DNA from: Kitasatospora sp. MAA19
GTDB taxonomy: Bacteria > Actinomycetota > Actinomycetes > Streptomycetales > Streptomycetaceae
DNA length: 64,000 nucleotides
NCBI RefSeq assembly: GCF_029894125.1
Contig: NZ_JARXYZ010000015.1
Coordinates: forward strand, 1 to 64,000
Reading direction: 5' to 3'
The translations under genes were made by a program, and so were the position numbers. A model generated the notes under the pieces. The model was not told the origin of the DNA. It saw only the letters and a program-made list of their open reading frames with translations, and made no database searches. Below are positions 42,799-52,136 of the stretch, in pieces (positions within the stretch are counted from its first letter, which is position 1; each line of letters opens with the position of its first letter).

Positions 42799-43896
42799 CT
42801 AGGGCGTGTCCGAGGGCCTGTCCGGCAGGACTGCGGCGAGCGCGCGCTGGAGGCCGTCGGGGTCGGTGCACAGGGTGTCCGCCAGGCGGCGGGCCCGGGT
42901 GTCCTCCTCCAGCAGGGTACGGACCAGCGGCCCGGTGCCCTGTCCGGCGGGGGCGCCGTCCAGGTAGGCGTCCACGGCGCGTGGGTCGGCCGGGAGCCGC
43001 ACCTGGCCGACGGTCAGCGCGGTATGGGCCCGGGCGTAGTCGAGGCCGAGTCGGGCCAACAGCACGCCGCCCGCGTGCCGCTCGGCCGGGTCGGCGCCGC
43101 CCCCGCCGGCCAACTGCGGGTGCCGGCAGGCGATTTCGTGGACGGCCAGGACGGCCAGCAGGACGTGCTCGGTGCCCGGCGCGCGGCGGCCGAGGCGCTG
43201 CGCCTGCTCGTCGGTCTCCAGCCGGACCCAGGCCATCGGTGTGGTGGCGATGTTCGCTTTGGCGGAGCCCCGCCCCAGCAGCCGCTTCCAGCGCGGGAGC
43301 GGGTACGGGCGGCGGCCGAGCAGCGCGTCCCGGGTGGGGCGCAGCAGCGGGTCGAGGCCGTCGGCGGGAGCGCCGGGGCCGTCAGGGGCGGTGTCGGGGG
43401 CCTCCGGGTCGTCGGCGTCCAGGCGGTCGCGGACCGCCCGGGGTGCGGCGCCGGCCGCGTGCAGCAGTTCGACGGCCCGGGCGTGCCGGTCGGCGAGCAG
43501 GGCGCGCAGCAGGTGTTCGGCGGTGAACTTCCGCTCGCCGCCCTGCCGGGCCCGGTCCATCGCGCCGGTCAGGGCGCGGGCGGCGGCGCCGCTGAGCAGC
43601 AGGCCGCGGTCCCCGGTCGGGCCGAGCGCGTCCCGGGCGGGCACGCTCGCGCCGGCCTCGTCGTCCGAGCTCCAGCGCGCCGCGCCGTTGCCGCCCTGGC
43701 GGTCGCGCAGCGCGGCGAGCAGGGCGGTCGCGGTCGCCCCGGCGGCCGCCAGGGCCTCGCCGGCGGGGCCCTTCGTCCCGGCGACGGCGGCCAGCAGGTG
43801 TTCCGTCCCCAGTCGGCCGTCGCCGCCGCCGCGCGCGGCCCGGGCCGCGCCCAGGACGCCGAGCGTGCGCCAGTCCGGTTCCAGCGTCGTCTCCAT
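42799..43896 (-). CDS. Clp N-terminal-domain (ClpA/B repeat) protein without ATPase
   Basis: 365 residues from ATG 43896 (GGGAGGGG upstream). It contains Clp R-domain-like repeats (GRLGTEHLLAAVAGTKG, RKFTAEHLLRALLADRHARA, RAPGTEHVLLAVLAVHEIA) but no AAA+ modules. Such free-standing Clp-N proteins are frequent in actinomycetes and may act as adaptors or substrate-binding proteins. No partner is near. Confidence 0.85.
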   Translation of the reverse strand: METTLEPDWRTLGVLGAARAARGGGDGRLGTEHLLAAVAGTKGPAGEALAAAGATATALLAALRDRQGGNGAARWSSDDEAGASVPARDALGPTGDRGLLLSGAAARALTGAMDRARQGGERKFTAEHLLRALLADRHARAVELLHAAGAAPRAVRDRLDADDPEAPDTAPDGPGAPADGLDPLLRPTRDALLGRRPYPLPRWKRLLGRGSAKANIATTPMAWVRLETDEQAQRLGRRAPGTEHVLLAVLAVHEIACRHPQLAGGGGADPAERHAGGVLLARLGLDYARAHTALTVGQVRLPADPRAVDAYLDGAPAGQGTGPLVRTLLEEDTRARRLADTLCTDPDGLQRALAAVLPDRPSDTP

Positions 43897-44014
43897 ACCG
43901 GCCCCTCCCGCAACAGTCATTTGCCGGAACTATATGCCTGCTTTGCCCACCCTTTACACGTGGTCGTGCGTCAAGGAGGCGTCAGAACCGGCCGATTCGG
44001 GGCCGTCGCCCGGC

Positions 44015-45574
44015 TCAGGGCGCGGCGGCCGGGTCGGCGGCGCTCACCGGGACGTCCGGGTGGCGGAACCAGGACCCCTGCAGCACCCGCTGCGCCAGCA
44101 TCAACACCGCTCCGAGCAGCAGTGCGCCCAGGCCGATCACCGTCACCCCGCCGACCCGGCCGATCACCGGCAGGTCGATCGAGGTGGCGCCGTAGTCCGG
44201 GTCGGCGTAGACGTCGAAGGCGCCGTAGGCGAAGAAGTACAGCAGCATCAGGCCGCCGGCCAGCGGAAGCACGCCCTTGCCCACGAAGTCCCGGACGCTG
44301 CGGGTGAGCACCCGGCGGTAGTACCAGACGCAGGCGAAGCCGGTCAGACCGTAGTAGAAGGCGATGCCGAGGCCGACCGAGGCGATCGAGTCGGCCAGCA
44401 CGTTGCCGCTGATCGCGGTGAGCAGCACGTAGAAGCCGATCGACGCCAGGCCCATGGCGACCGTCGACCAGGTCGGGGTCCGGTGGCGCGGGTGCACCCG
44501 GGCGAAGCCGCTGGGGATGGCCCGGTGGCTGGCCATCGAGAAGGTGGTGCGGGCCGTGGGCAGGATCGTCGTCTGGGTGGAGGCCGCGGCCGAGGTCAGC
44601 ACCATCAGGATCAGCAGCCGGCTGAGCACCGCACCGAAGCCGGAGGTGCCGAACACCGCGTCGCCGAGGCCGGACAGCACGTCCCCCGAGTGCTGCGGGT
44701 TGCCGAGCCCGATGCCGTCGGCACCGACCCCGGCGAAGGACTGCGCCGAGGTGGCGACCAGGGCGTAGATGAAGAGCAGCAGCACGGTGGAGATGACCGC
44801 CGCGCGGCCGGGGGTGCGCGCGGAGTCGGCGGTCTCCTCGTTGACGGACACCGCGGTGTCCCAGCCCCAGTAGATGAAGACCGCGGCGAGCATCCCGGCG
44901 GTGAAGGCAGAGGTCGAGGGCACGTTGAACGGGTTGAACCAGGAGGCGTCGACCGGGATGGCGGTCGCGGGCGCGCCGGAGCTGTACGCCGTGACGAGCG
45001 CGGTGACCGAGAAGAGGACCAGCACCACCACCTCGACGGCCAGCAGCCACCGCTGCAGGGCGGCGGACAGCTCGATGCCGACGTAGCAGATGGCCGTCAT
45101 CAGGACGATCCACACCACCCCCGCCGTGGTCGTCCACACCCGGCTGGCCGCGAGCGAGTCCAGGCCGACCAGCCGGAAGCCGTACACCCCGGCGATCTGC
45201 GCCAGGTTGGCCATCACGATGACGTCGGCGACGACGATGCCCCAGCCGCCCATCCAGCCGGTGCGCGGGCCGAACGCGCGGGCGGCCCAGGTGAAGGTGG
45301 TGCCGCAGTCCGGGTCGGCGGCGTTGAGCTCCTTGTAGGCGTAGGCGATCAGCAGCATCGGGATGAACGCCAGGACGGTGACGATCGGCGCCTGGAGGCC
45401 GACGCCGACCACGACGATGCCGAGCGTCGCGGCCAGGCTGTAGGCGGGGGCGGTGGAGGCGAGGCCGATGCACACCGAGGAGAGCAGGCCCAGGGCGCCG
45501 CTCTTCAGGCCCTTCTCACCCGCGCCGGAACCGGTCGGAACGCCGGTTGGGGGGCTGGTCGGGGAGGCCGACAC
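44015..45574 (-). CDS. APC-family amino acid permease
   Basis: 519 residues from GTG 45574 (AAGGGGG upstream); GTG 45583 is an alternative. There are about twelve helices. The conserved helix 1 stretch (GLASTAPAYSLAATLG), helix 2 and loop (AYAYKELNAADPDCGTTFTW) and helix 8 region (TSAAASTQTTILPTARTTFS) match the actinobacterial amino-acid/polyamine/organocation group. The substrate is not predictable. Confidence 0.92.
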   Translation of the reverse strand: MSASPTSPPTGVPTGSGAGEKGLKSGALGLLSSVCIGLASTAPAYSLAATLGIVVVGVGLQAPIVTVLAFIPMLLIAYAYKELNAADPDCGTTFTWAARAFGPRTGWMGGWGIVVADVIVMANLAQIAGVYGFRLVGLDSLAASRVWTTTAGVVWIVLMTAICYVGIELSAALQRWLLAVEVVVLVLFSVTALVTAYSSGAPATAIPVDASWFNPFNVPSTSAFTAGMLAAVFIYWGWDTAVSVNEETADSARTPGRAAVISTVLLLFIYALVATSAQSFAGVGADGIGLGNPQHSGDVLSGLGDAVFGTSGFGAVLSRLLILMVLTSAAASTQTTILPTARTTFSMASHRAIPSGFARVHPRHRTPTWSTVAMGLASIGFYVLLTAISGNVLADSIASVGLGIAFYYGLTGFACVWYYRRVLTRSVRDFVGKGVLPLAGGLMLLYFFAYGAFDVYADPDYGATSIDLPVIGRVGGVTVIGLGALLLGAVLMLAQRVLQGSWFRHPDVPVSAADPAAAP

Positions 45575-45583
45575 GGGTCCCAC

Positions 45584-45905
45584 CCCCTTGGGTGCGCAGC
45601 GGGGGCCGCGAGGACCGATCTGGTCGTCTCAGCGTAGCGCCCACCGCGGCGGGCGGCCGGGCGGCGGGGGCCCGGGGTGGGAGGCGGACGGGGCGCGCGG
45701 CGCGCGGCGGTGGTGCGGTCGCGGCGGTGCCCGACCGGATCGACGGGACCGCTGTCCGAACGGCGACCGCTCCGTCGCCACGGCGCCGCGCGCCGCCTAC
45801 CTGTGTTCCACCGGTTGCCGAGGGCTCCGGAGTACCGGCCGGAGCCCGGGGTTCGGTGTGGCCCGCCGGCCGGCCCGAAGGCCGGTGACGGGCCGTCTCG
45901 GGGCC
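45584..45905. other. 322-bp non-coding gap
   Basis: No gene supported. It holds the promoter of the APC permease (to the left) and, at 45870-45885, the terminator for the leftward membrane-protein operon. Confidence 0.5.
45870..45885 (-). terminator. Hairpin after the USP-membrane protein operon
   Basis: CCGGCC-CGAA-GGCCGG is a short GC stem with a tetraloop, about 20 nt past the stop at 45906. Confidence 0.55.
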
Positions 45906-46322
45906 TCAGACGGGAGTGTCGAGGCGCAGCCGCGCCACCCGGACCGTCCGGCGCGGCAGGGTGGTGGGCAGGGCCACCAGCAGGGCGGTGGCGGCGAACA
46001 TCGCGAGGTGCCCGCCCTCCGGCCACGGCCCGGACCAGCCCAGTTCGCCGTACCGGTGCTCGGCGAAGGCGTTGCAGCAGAGCCAGGCCGCCAGTCCGAT
46101 CAGCGGCGCCGCCCGGGGCCGGGAGAAGCCGCCGACGATTCCGCACAGCGCGAGGTAGGCGACGTGGGCGAGCCAGCCGGAGTGCAGTTCGCCGAGCCCG
46201 CCGAGGCCCAGCGCCAGGGCGCCACCGGCGAGCAGGGCCACCGTGCCCGAGGTCGGGGCGGACAGCCGCTCCAGCACCGGGTGGTAGTGCCGCCCGCCGG
46301 GCCGGGCCGCGTACATCCGCAC
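45906..46322 (-). CDS. Small multi-pass membrane protein
   Basis: 138 residues from GTG 46322; ATG 46316 is an alternative. Four hydrophobic segments are visible (GTVALLAGGALALGLGGLG, WLAHVAYLALCGIVGG, LIGLAAWLCCNAF, LAMFAATALLVALP). It is 6 nt downstream of the universal stress protein gene on the same strand, suggesting one operon. Family not recognised. Confidence 0.75.
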   Translation of the reverse strand: MRMYAARPGGRHYHPVLERLSAPTSGTVALLAGGALALGLGGLGELHSGWLAHVAYLALCGIVGGFSRPRAAPLIGLAAWLCCNAFAEHRYGELGWSGPWPEGGHLAMFAATALLVALPTTLPRRTVRVARLRLDTPV

Positions 46323-46328
46323 CGCGAA

Positions 46329-46883
46329 CTAACCCTTCACGAAGAGGAGTTCGGACATCTCGCCGACCGGCAGGTGCCACCGGGTGCGCCGGTTCATGGC
46401 CTCCAGCTCGTGCAGCAGCCCGGGCACCGGGACGGTCAGCACCGGGCAGCCCGCCTTCCGCGCGCAGTACGCCGGCACCGAGCCCCGCAGCCGGCGGCGC
46501 AGCAGTCCGCCGCTCTGGCCGAGGACCAGCAGGTCCTCCGGCCGGTCGGCGGCTTGGACGAGGGCGGGCCCGGTCTCCCCCCGGATCACCAGCGGGCGCA
46601 ACGGCACGCCCGGGTCGGCGCCGCCGAACGCCGCGTCGAGGGCGTCCAGCAGCCGCCGCTCGGCCGCCTCGCGCACCGCGGCGAGCAGCGGCGGGCACGG
46701 CGACCGGCGGTATCCGAACTCACCGCCGGGCGGCTCCCAGGCCAGCACCGGCACGAGTTCGGCGCCGCGGTGGCGGGCTTCCGCCACGCCGCGGTGCAGG
46801 GCGGCGAGGCTGCCCAGCGATCCGCTGACCCCGACCACCACCCTGCCGCCGCCACTGCCCTCGTGCCGTCCGTTGCCGTGCAT
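46329..46883 (-). CDS. Universal stress protein (UspA family)
   Basis: 184 residues from ATG 46883. UspA features are RVVVGVSGSLGSLAALHRGV at the N-terminus and LVLGQSGGLLRRRLRGSVPA-like ATP-binding loop (GQSGGxxxxxxxGS) followed by CPVLTVPVPG. It is thus the nucleotide-binding class. It lies 280 bp downstream of the KdpD-like gene. Likely stress- or energy-responsive. Confidence 0.88.
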   Translation of the reverse strand: MHGNGRHEGSGGGRVVVGVSGSLGSLAALHRGVAEARHRGAELVPVLAWEPPGGEFGYRRSPCPPLLAAVREAAERRLLDALDAAFGGADPGVPLRPLVIRGETGPALVQAADRPEDLLVLGQSGGLLRRRLRGSVPAYCARKAGCPVLTVPVPGLLHELEAMNRRTRWHLPVGEMSELLFVKG

Positions 46884-47163
46884 GATCCGTCCTCGCGTCG
46901 TCGTTGCCTGCCTGGTCCGTCGCCCTCCACCCAACCGCCGCGCCCGCCGCCCGCCGCCCGTCCTTGACGCCTTCCTGACGCCCGGGGCCGCCTTCCCAAC
47001 GCACTCCATACGCGGACCGGCCACCGGCACCCACCGTCACCCGTCCGGCCGAGCCGGACCTGCCCGGCCCGGAGTTCCGGCGCCGGCGATGGCCGCACCG
47101 GGCGGAGTCGACCGAAGTCGGCGCGCCACTCCGGGAGTTCGGCCTGACCGAGGGCGACCGACC

Positions 47164-49563
47164 CTAGCGCTGGGGCGCACCCGGGGCGCGGGCGAGGTCG
47201 AAGGTGTAGGCAGTGCCGCCGCCGGGGGCGGGTTCGGCGGTCAGTTCGCCGTTCATCGCCTCGACGAAGCCGCGTGCCACGATGAGGCCGGTGCCCTCGG
47301 CGGCCGGGCCAGGGGCCGTCACCCGGAGGTGGACCCGCCCGGCCACCGCGCCCGCGTCGACCAGGGCGGGCCGGGCGGCCGCCGTGAGGACGTCCGCGAG
47401 GGCGCGTTCCAGCAGGCCCGCGTCGGCGAGCACGGGCGGCAGGCCGTCCGCGAGGGTGAGCCGCACGCCGCCCTGCTCGCCGGGCAGGTCGGCGAGGGCG
47501 GCGGCGAGCACCGGGGCGAGGGCGGTGGGGCGCAGCAGCACCGGCTTCTCGCCGGCCCGCAGCCGGCTGAGGTCCAGCAGGTCGGCGACCAGGCGTTCCA
47601 TCCGGCGCGTCTCGGCGGCGATCCGCCGCCCCGGCGGCCCCGGCAGGGCGGCGGCCTCGCGGCGCAGCGCCGCGAGCGGCGCGTGCAGGTCCTGCCCGGC
47701 GGCCTCCAGCAGCGCGGTGTGCAGGGCGTCGGCGTGGGCGAGGGTCTCGGCCGCCGCGGCCTGGACGGCCAGCCGCTCGCGCTCCCGGGCCAGCCGCAGC
47801 TGGGTGACGTAGGGGCCCAGCAGCCGGGTGTCCTCCTCGGTGAGCGCCGGTCCGCGCAGCGCCAGGACGGTGTCCGCGCCGAGGTCGACGGCGAGTGAGG
47901 CCTCGTCGGGGCGCTGCGGGAGGGTGGCGCCGGAGGCGGCGACCGGGCGCCAGAGCGGACCGGAGCGGACCAGGACGACGGAGCCCTCCAGGCCGAACAC
48001 CTGGCGCAGGTCGGCGACCAGGTCGGGCAGTGCCCGGGCCCCGCCGTCGACCGTGTCGCCGGCCAGCCGGGCCAGCACGGCCGCCTCCGCGCGGGCCCGG
48101 TCGGCCTGCTGGGACCGGCGGGCGAGGCCGTCGATGAGGTGGGCGATGATCCCGGCGACGGCGAGGAAGAGCAGCAGTGCCGCGAGGTCGGCGCCGCGGG
48201 CGACGGCGAGGCTGTGCCAGGGCCGGGTGAAGAAGTAGTCGGCGGCGAGCAGCCCGACGGCGGTGCTGCCGGCGGCGGGCAGCAGGCCGCCGAGCCGGGC
48301 GGTGGCGGCGACGGCGAGCAGCAGGCAGAGCAGGGCGCCGGGTAGTGCGAGCGCGTCGCGCAGCGGGGAGAGCGCCCAGACGAGGGCTGCCGTCCCGGCC
48401 GGCCCGGTCAGCCAGGCGAGGCGTCGGCGGCGTGCCGGGACGGCGGCCGGGCGCCGGCGCCGGGGCGCGGGCGGAACGGCCAGCAGCCCGGGTTCGGGCG
48501 GGGGCACGACCCGGACGTCGATCGGTCCGGCCAGCCGGATGACGCGGTTGATCACCGAACCGGACACCAGTTCGCGCAGGCGGCTGCGGCTGGTCGGGCC
48601 GAGCAGGATCTGGGTGGCGCTCTCGGTGCGGGCGAAGTCCACCAGGGCGCGGGCGGCGTCGCCGCCGCTCACCTCGACGTAGCCGCCGTGGAGTTCGTGC
48701 AGCAGCGCGCGCTGCCCGGCGAGCGTGGGCGGCTCGCGGACGGCGGTGCCGTCGTCGAGCCGGACGTGCACGCCGATCAGGTCGCCGTGCACCCGGGCGG
48801 CGATGCGGGCGCCGCGGCGGATCAGGTGCTCGCCCTGCGGGGCCCCGTTGAGGGCGACGACGATGCGTTCCTTGGTCTCCCAGGGCGCCCGGATGCCGTG
48901 CCGGGCGCGGTAGTCGGCGAGTTCCTCCTCGACCCGGTCGGCCAGCCAGAGCAGGGCGAGTTCGCGCAGCGCGCCGAGGTTGCCGGCCCGGAAGTAGTGG
49001 TCGAGGGCGACGTCGATCCGGTCGGTCGGGTAGATGGCGCCCTGGGCCATCCGGGTGCGCAGGGCCTGCGGGCTGAGGTCGACGAGTTCGATCCGGTCGG
49101 CGGCGCGGACCACCTCGTCGGGGATCCGCTCGCGCTGGGCGACGCCGGTGATCTGTTCGACGACGTCGTTGAGGCTCTCCAGGTGCTGGATGTTGACGGT
49201 GGTGGCCACGTCGATGTCGGCGTCGAGGAGTTCGCGGACGTCCTGCCAGCGCTTGTCGTGGCTGCTGCCGGGGGCGTTGGTGTGGGCGAGTTCGTCGACG
49301 AGCGCGAGTTGGGGGCGGCGGGCGAGCAGGGCGTGGACGTCGAGTTCGGTGAACGTGGTGCCGCGGTGGCCGACCGTCCGGCGGGGCAGGACGGGCAGGT
49401 CGCCGAGCTGCTGCTCGGTGCCCCGGCGGCCGTAGGTCTCGACCAGGCCGACGACGACGTCCAGGCCCTCCTCGTCGCGCAGCCGGCGGCCCTCGGCGAG
49501 CATGGCGTACGTCTTGCCGACCCCCGGCGCCGCCCCCAGGAACACCCGCAGTCGTCCGCTCAC
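47164..49563 (-). CDS. kdpD: KdpD-like sensor protein lacking the phospho-accepting histidine
   Basis: 799 residues from GTG 49563, which overlaps the stop of a 10-codon leader ORF (49592-49560). Residues 1-210 form the KdpD ATP-binding domain (LRVFLGAAPGVGKTYAMLAE, ALVDELAHTNAPGSSHDKRW). A USP-like domain follows (RIVVALNGAPQGEHLIRRGA) and then four DUF4118 helices (375-465). The transmitter is odd. The H-box is EAAGQDLHAPLAAL, with Gln624 where SHDLRTPL has His, and the N-box Asn is not evident, although a GTGLIVARGFVEAMNG G-box remains. No kdpE or kdpFABC is nearby. It is probably a non-kinase sensor or a decaying gene. Confidence 0.9.
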   Translation of the reverse strand: MSGRLRVFLGAAPGVGKTYAMLAEGRRLRDEEGLDVVVGLVETYGRRGTEQQLGDLPVLPRRTVGHRGTTFTELDVHALLARRPQLALVDELAHTNAPGSSHDKRWQDVRELLDADIDVATTVNIQHLESLNDVVEQITGVAQRERIPDEVVRAADRIELVDLSPQALRTRMAQGAIYPTDRIDVALDHYFRAGNLGALRELALLWLADRVEEELADYRARHGIRAPWETKERIVVALNGAPQGEHLIRRGARIAARVHGDLIGVHVRLDDGTAVREPPTLAGQRALLHELHGGYVEVSGGDAARALVDFARTESATQILLGPTSRSRLRELVSGSVINRVIRLAGPIDVRVVPPPEPGLLAVPPAPRRRRPAAVPARRRRLAWLTGPAGTAALVWALSPLRDALALPGALLCLLLAVAATARLGGLLPAAGSTAVGLLAADYFFTRPWHSLAVARGADLAALLLFLAVAGIIAHLIDGLARRSQQADRARAEAAVLARLAGDTVDGGARALPDLVADLRQVFGLEGSVVLVRSGPLWRPVAASGATLPQRPDEASLAVDLGADTVLALRGPALTEEDTRLLGPYVTQLRLARERERLAVQAAAAETLAHADALHTALLEAAGQDLHAPLAALRREAAALPGPPGRRIAAETRRMERLVADLLDLSRLRAGEKPVLLRPTALAPVLAAALADLPGEQGGVRLTLADGLPPVLADAGLLERALADVLTAAARPALVDAGAVAGRVHLRVTAPGPAAEGTGLIVARGFVEAMNGELTAEPAPGGGTAYTFDLARAPGAPQR

Positions 49564-49679
49564 CGCCGCGCCGCCACCTCCTCGGTGTCCATGCTCCGCC
49601 CGGGCGCCGGGGCGCGCGAGGGGACGGCCAGGGCCTGGCTTCGCCCCCGCCTGCGCGCCGACGCCGGATGATCCGCATG

Positions 49680-49698
49680 GTGCTATCGTCAATAGCAC
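49680..49698. promoter_or_regulatory. Operator dyad at the GntR start codon
   Basis: GTGCTAT-cgtca-ATAGCAC is a perfect 7-bp inverted repeat ending one base before the ATG at 49700. This is typical of YtrA-type GntR autoregulation, and the transcript may be nearly leaderless. Confidence 0.75.
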
Positions 49699-49699
49699 C

Positions 49700-50047
49700 A
49701 TGTTGCTGAAGCTGGACACCGGCGACGCCCGCCCCCTGCACGAGCAGGTCGCGGGCGCGATCCGGCGGGCCATCGCCGAGGGCGAGTGCACGCCCGGGGA
49801 CAGGCTGCCCCCGGCCCGGGAGCTCTCCCGGGCGCTGGGGGTGAACACCAACACCATCCTGCGCGGGCTGCGCACGCTGCGGGACGAGGGCGTGCTGGAG
49901 TTCCGCCGGGGCCGCGGCATCACCGTCGCGGCGGAGGCCGACACCCGCTCCGAACTCACCGAGCGGGTCCGGCAGTTGGTCGCCGACGCGGCCCGGGCCG
50001 GCTACAGCGCGAACGATCTCGTGGACATGATCAGGGGGATGTCGTGA
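49700..50047 (+). CDS. GntR-family regulator (YtrA subfamily-like)
   Basis: 115 residues. The winged HTH reads LHEQVAGAIRRAIAEGECTP and RLPPARELSRALGVNTNTIL, with a short C-terminal helix pair and no large effector domain, as in YtrA members. It overlaps the downstream membrane gene (GTGA), which it probably controls along with itself through the adjacent dyad. An earlier in-frame extension is antisense to the KdpD-like gene. Confidence 0.9.
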   Translation: MLLKLDTGDARPLHEQVAGAIRRAIAEGECTPGDRLPPARELSRALGVNTNTILRGLRTLRDEGVLEFRRGRGITVAAEADTRSELTERVRQLVADAARAGYSANDLVDMIRGMS

Positions 50048-51087
50048 CGGACGAGGGGCCCAGGACGAACGGGCGTCAGGGGAAGGGGCGTCGGGAGAAC
50101 GCGCGGCGGGGGAACGGGCCGCAGCGCGGCGCGGTCTGGGGTGCGGCGGCCTGGTCGGCCGGCGTGCTGGGACTGCTGATCGCGCTGCCGTGGGCCGCGC
50201 GCTCCCGGTTGCCGGACCGGCTCGCCACCCACTGGAGCGGGCGGAACCCGGACGGTGCCATGTCGCTGACGGCCGCCGCACTTTTCCCGGCGGCCACCTG
50301 GCTGGTGCTGGTGCTGGCCACCGCCGCCGCCTTCCGCTTCCGGCCCGCCCGCTCGCGCGGCGCCACCGGGGTGACACTGGCCACCGGCGGCGTGCTCCTG
50401 ACCGGGGCGCAGACCTCCATCGTGCACGCCAACCTGGACCGCACCCGCTGGCAGGACGCCGCGCCGATGGGCGTCGAGGTGGTCCTCATCATCGCGGCGG
50501 CGGGCCTGGCCGGCCTGCTGACCTGGCTGGCCACCCGCCCGCACCAGGCCTCCCCGGCCGGGGCACGCCCGGCGACGGGGGCGCCGGTGCCGGCGGCCGC
50601 CCCGGGCGAGCAGCTGGTCTGGCTCTCCCGGGCCGTCAACCCCTGGCTGCAGCTGGCCGCCGCCGTCCTCGGGCTGGGCGCGGTGGGCGGCGTGCTGGCC
50701 CCGGCCAGCGGGCTGATCGCGCTCAACTGGTCGCTGATCGTGCCGTTCGCCTCCACCTCCGTCCTCGTGCTCGCCTGCTCCTCGGTGCAGGCCCGGGTGA
50801 CCGACCGGGGCCTGTCCGTCGGCTTCGGCCCCTTCGGTTGGCCCAGCCGGCGCTGGTCCCCCGCCGACCTCGAATCGGCCCGCGCCGAGACCCGCACCCC
50901 CGCCCAGGCCGGCGGCTGGGGCTACCGCATCAACGGGCTCGGCACCACGGTGATGCTGCGCCGAGGGGTCTGCCTGGTGGTCCGCACCCGGCGCGGCGGC
51001 GAGTTCGCCGTCAGCGTGGACGACGCCGAGCGCGGCGCGGCCCTGCTCGACTCCCTCATCTCCAGGGCCGCCAGCCCCACCGGTTGA
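50044..51087 (+). CDS. DUF1648-type membrane protein
   Basis: 347 residues from GTG 50044, coupled to the GntR stop. The DUF1648 signature LPDRLATHWSGRNPDGAMSL is near the N-terminus, with several transmembrane helices (LFPAATWLVLVLATAAAFRF, LAGLLTWLA, WLQLAAAVLGLGAVGG). The C-terminal region is soluble (GWGYRINGLGTTVMLRRGVC). DUF1648 proteins with YtrA-type GntR regulators are commonly envelope-stress units. Function unknown. Confidence 0.88.
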   Translation: MTDEGPRTNGRQGKGRRENARRGNGPQRGAVWGAAAWSAGVLGLLIALPWAARSRLPDRLATHWSGRNPDGAMSLTAAALFPAATWLVLVLATAAAFRFRPARSRGATGVTLATGGVLLTGAQTSIVHANLDRTRWQDAAPMGVEVVLIIAAAGLAGLLTWLATRPHQASPAGARPATGAPVPAAAPGEQLVWLSRAVNPWLQLAAAVLGLGAVGGVLAPASGLIALNWSLIVPFASTSVLVLACSSVQARVTDRGLSVGFGPFGWPSRRWSPADLESARAETRTPAQAGGWGYRINGLGTTVMLRRGVCLVVRTRRGGEFAVSVDDAERGAALLDSLISRAASPTG

Positions 51088-51217
51088 CTCCCCTTCCGGC
51101 CCCGCCGCCCATCGCGTGACACTTCGCGAAACCGCCCGGTCACCCGGGGTACGGCGGGCGGCGGGGCGGGTACACCAGGTGACAGCTGGTCACTGCACGG
51201 AGGGCAAGGAGGCGTCC

Positions 51218-51988
51218 GTGACTCACGACGGACGGACGGCGGAAGCCCGGGGGCGCGACGAGGTCGCCGCCCGGGGAGGCACCCACACCAACCAGGACGA
51301 ACGGACCATCACATTCCTACGGCTCGGCGTCGGCCTGATCGGCATAGTGCTGCCGCTCGCGCTGCCGCTGGGGAACTGGCTGTTCGCCGAGTTCCGAGGC
51401 CAGAGCACGGCGGGCTTCTGGCCGGCCTCGATGAGCGGCTCGTACTACACCAGCACCCGGAACCTCTTCGTGGGCGGCCTGTGCGCGCTCGGGGTGTTCC
51501 TGATCTGCTACCGCTTCGACCGCCGCGACGACCGCTGGAGCACCGCCGCCGGCGTGTTCGCGCTCGGGGTCGCCCTGTGCCCGACCGCACCCCGGGACGC
51601 GACGACGTTCCAGGCCACGGTCGGCGTGCTGCACCTCGTCTTCGCGAGCCTGCTGCTGTTCGTGCTGGCGATGTTCTGCCTCTTCTCCTTCCGGAACCCG
51701 AGTTCGGCCCAGCCGTCCCGGGTCGGCTGGGCGTACCTGGCGGCCGGGGTGCTGATCCTGGTCCTCCTGCTGCTCGCCGTCGTCGCCGGGGTGACCGGCA
51801 TCGGTTCGAACTGGGCAGTCCGGCCGCTGTACCTCTGCGAGTGGTTCTCGACCTGGGCCTTCGGCGCCGCCTGGACGGGCGCGGCGCGTGAACTCGCCGC
51901 CGCCGGCGGATCGTACGGGAAGCACCCGGTCCTCCCGGGGCAGGCCGGCGCCCTCACCGCCGACAACCCGACGGCCCAGCCCCAGTAG
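51218..51988 (+). CDS. DUF998-like membrane protein
   Basis: 256 residues from GTG 51218 with AAGGAGG upstream. Six or so transmembrane helices follow a soluble 40-residue N-terminus (ITFLRLGVGLIGIVLPLALP, LFVGGLCALGVFLIC, VGVLHLVFASLLLFVLAMFC, VLILVLLLLAVVAGVTG). The pattern SMSGSYYTSTRNLFVG after helix 1 resembles streptomycete DUF998 proteins. Function unknown. Confidence 0.8.
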   Translation: MTHDGRTAEARGRDEVAARGGTHTNQDERTITFLRLGVGLIGIVLPLALPLGNWLFAEFRGQSTAGFWPASMSGSYYTSTRNLFVGGLCALGVFLICYRFDRRDDRWSTAAGVFALGVALCPTAPRDATTFQATVGVLHLVFASLLLFVLAMFCLFSFRNPSSAQPSRVGWAYLAAGVLILVLLLLAVVAGVTGIGSNWAVRPLYLCEWFSTWAFGAAWTGAARELAAAGGSYGKHPVLPGQAGALTADNPTAQPQ

Positions 51989-51992
51989 TCGG

Positions 51993-52030
51993 CCGGGTCG
52001 CCCTGCCGGCAGCCCGGCGGGGCGACCCGG
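51993..52030 (+). terminator. Strong hairpin after DUF998-like gene
   Basis: CCGGGTCGCCCTGCCGG pairs with CCGGCGGGGCGACCCGG (17 bp with one G-U, CAGC loop) starting 4 nt after the stop. Confidence 0.8.
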
Positions 52031-52136
52031 AGGCTGAGTGATCGTCATCTCGTCGTCCCGGAACACCGTTACCATGCGCACCATGGCCCGCCACCGTGGC
52101 GGCCGGTGACGGCACCCCAGCAACGGGAGGACGAGC

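Noticed and set aside
47164-49563. Functional potassium-responsive KdpDE system
   Set aside because: No kdpE or kdpFABC nearby and the H-box histidine is missing.
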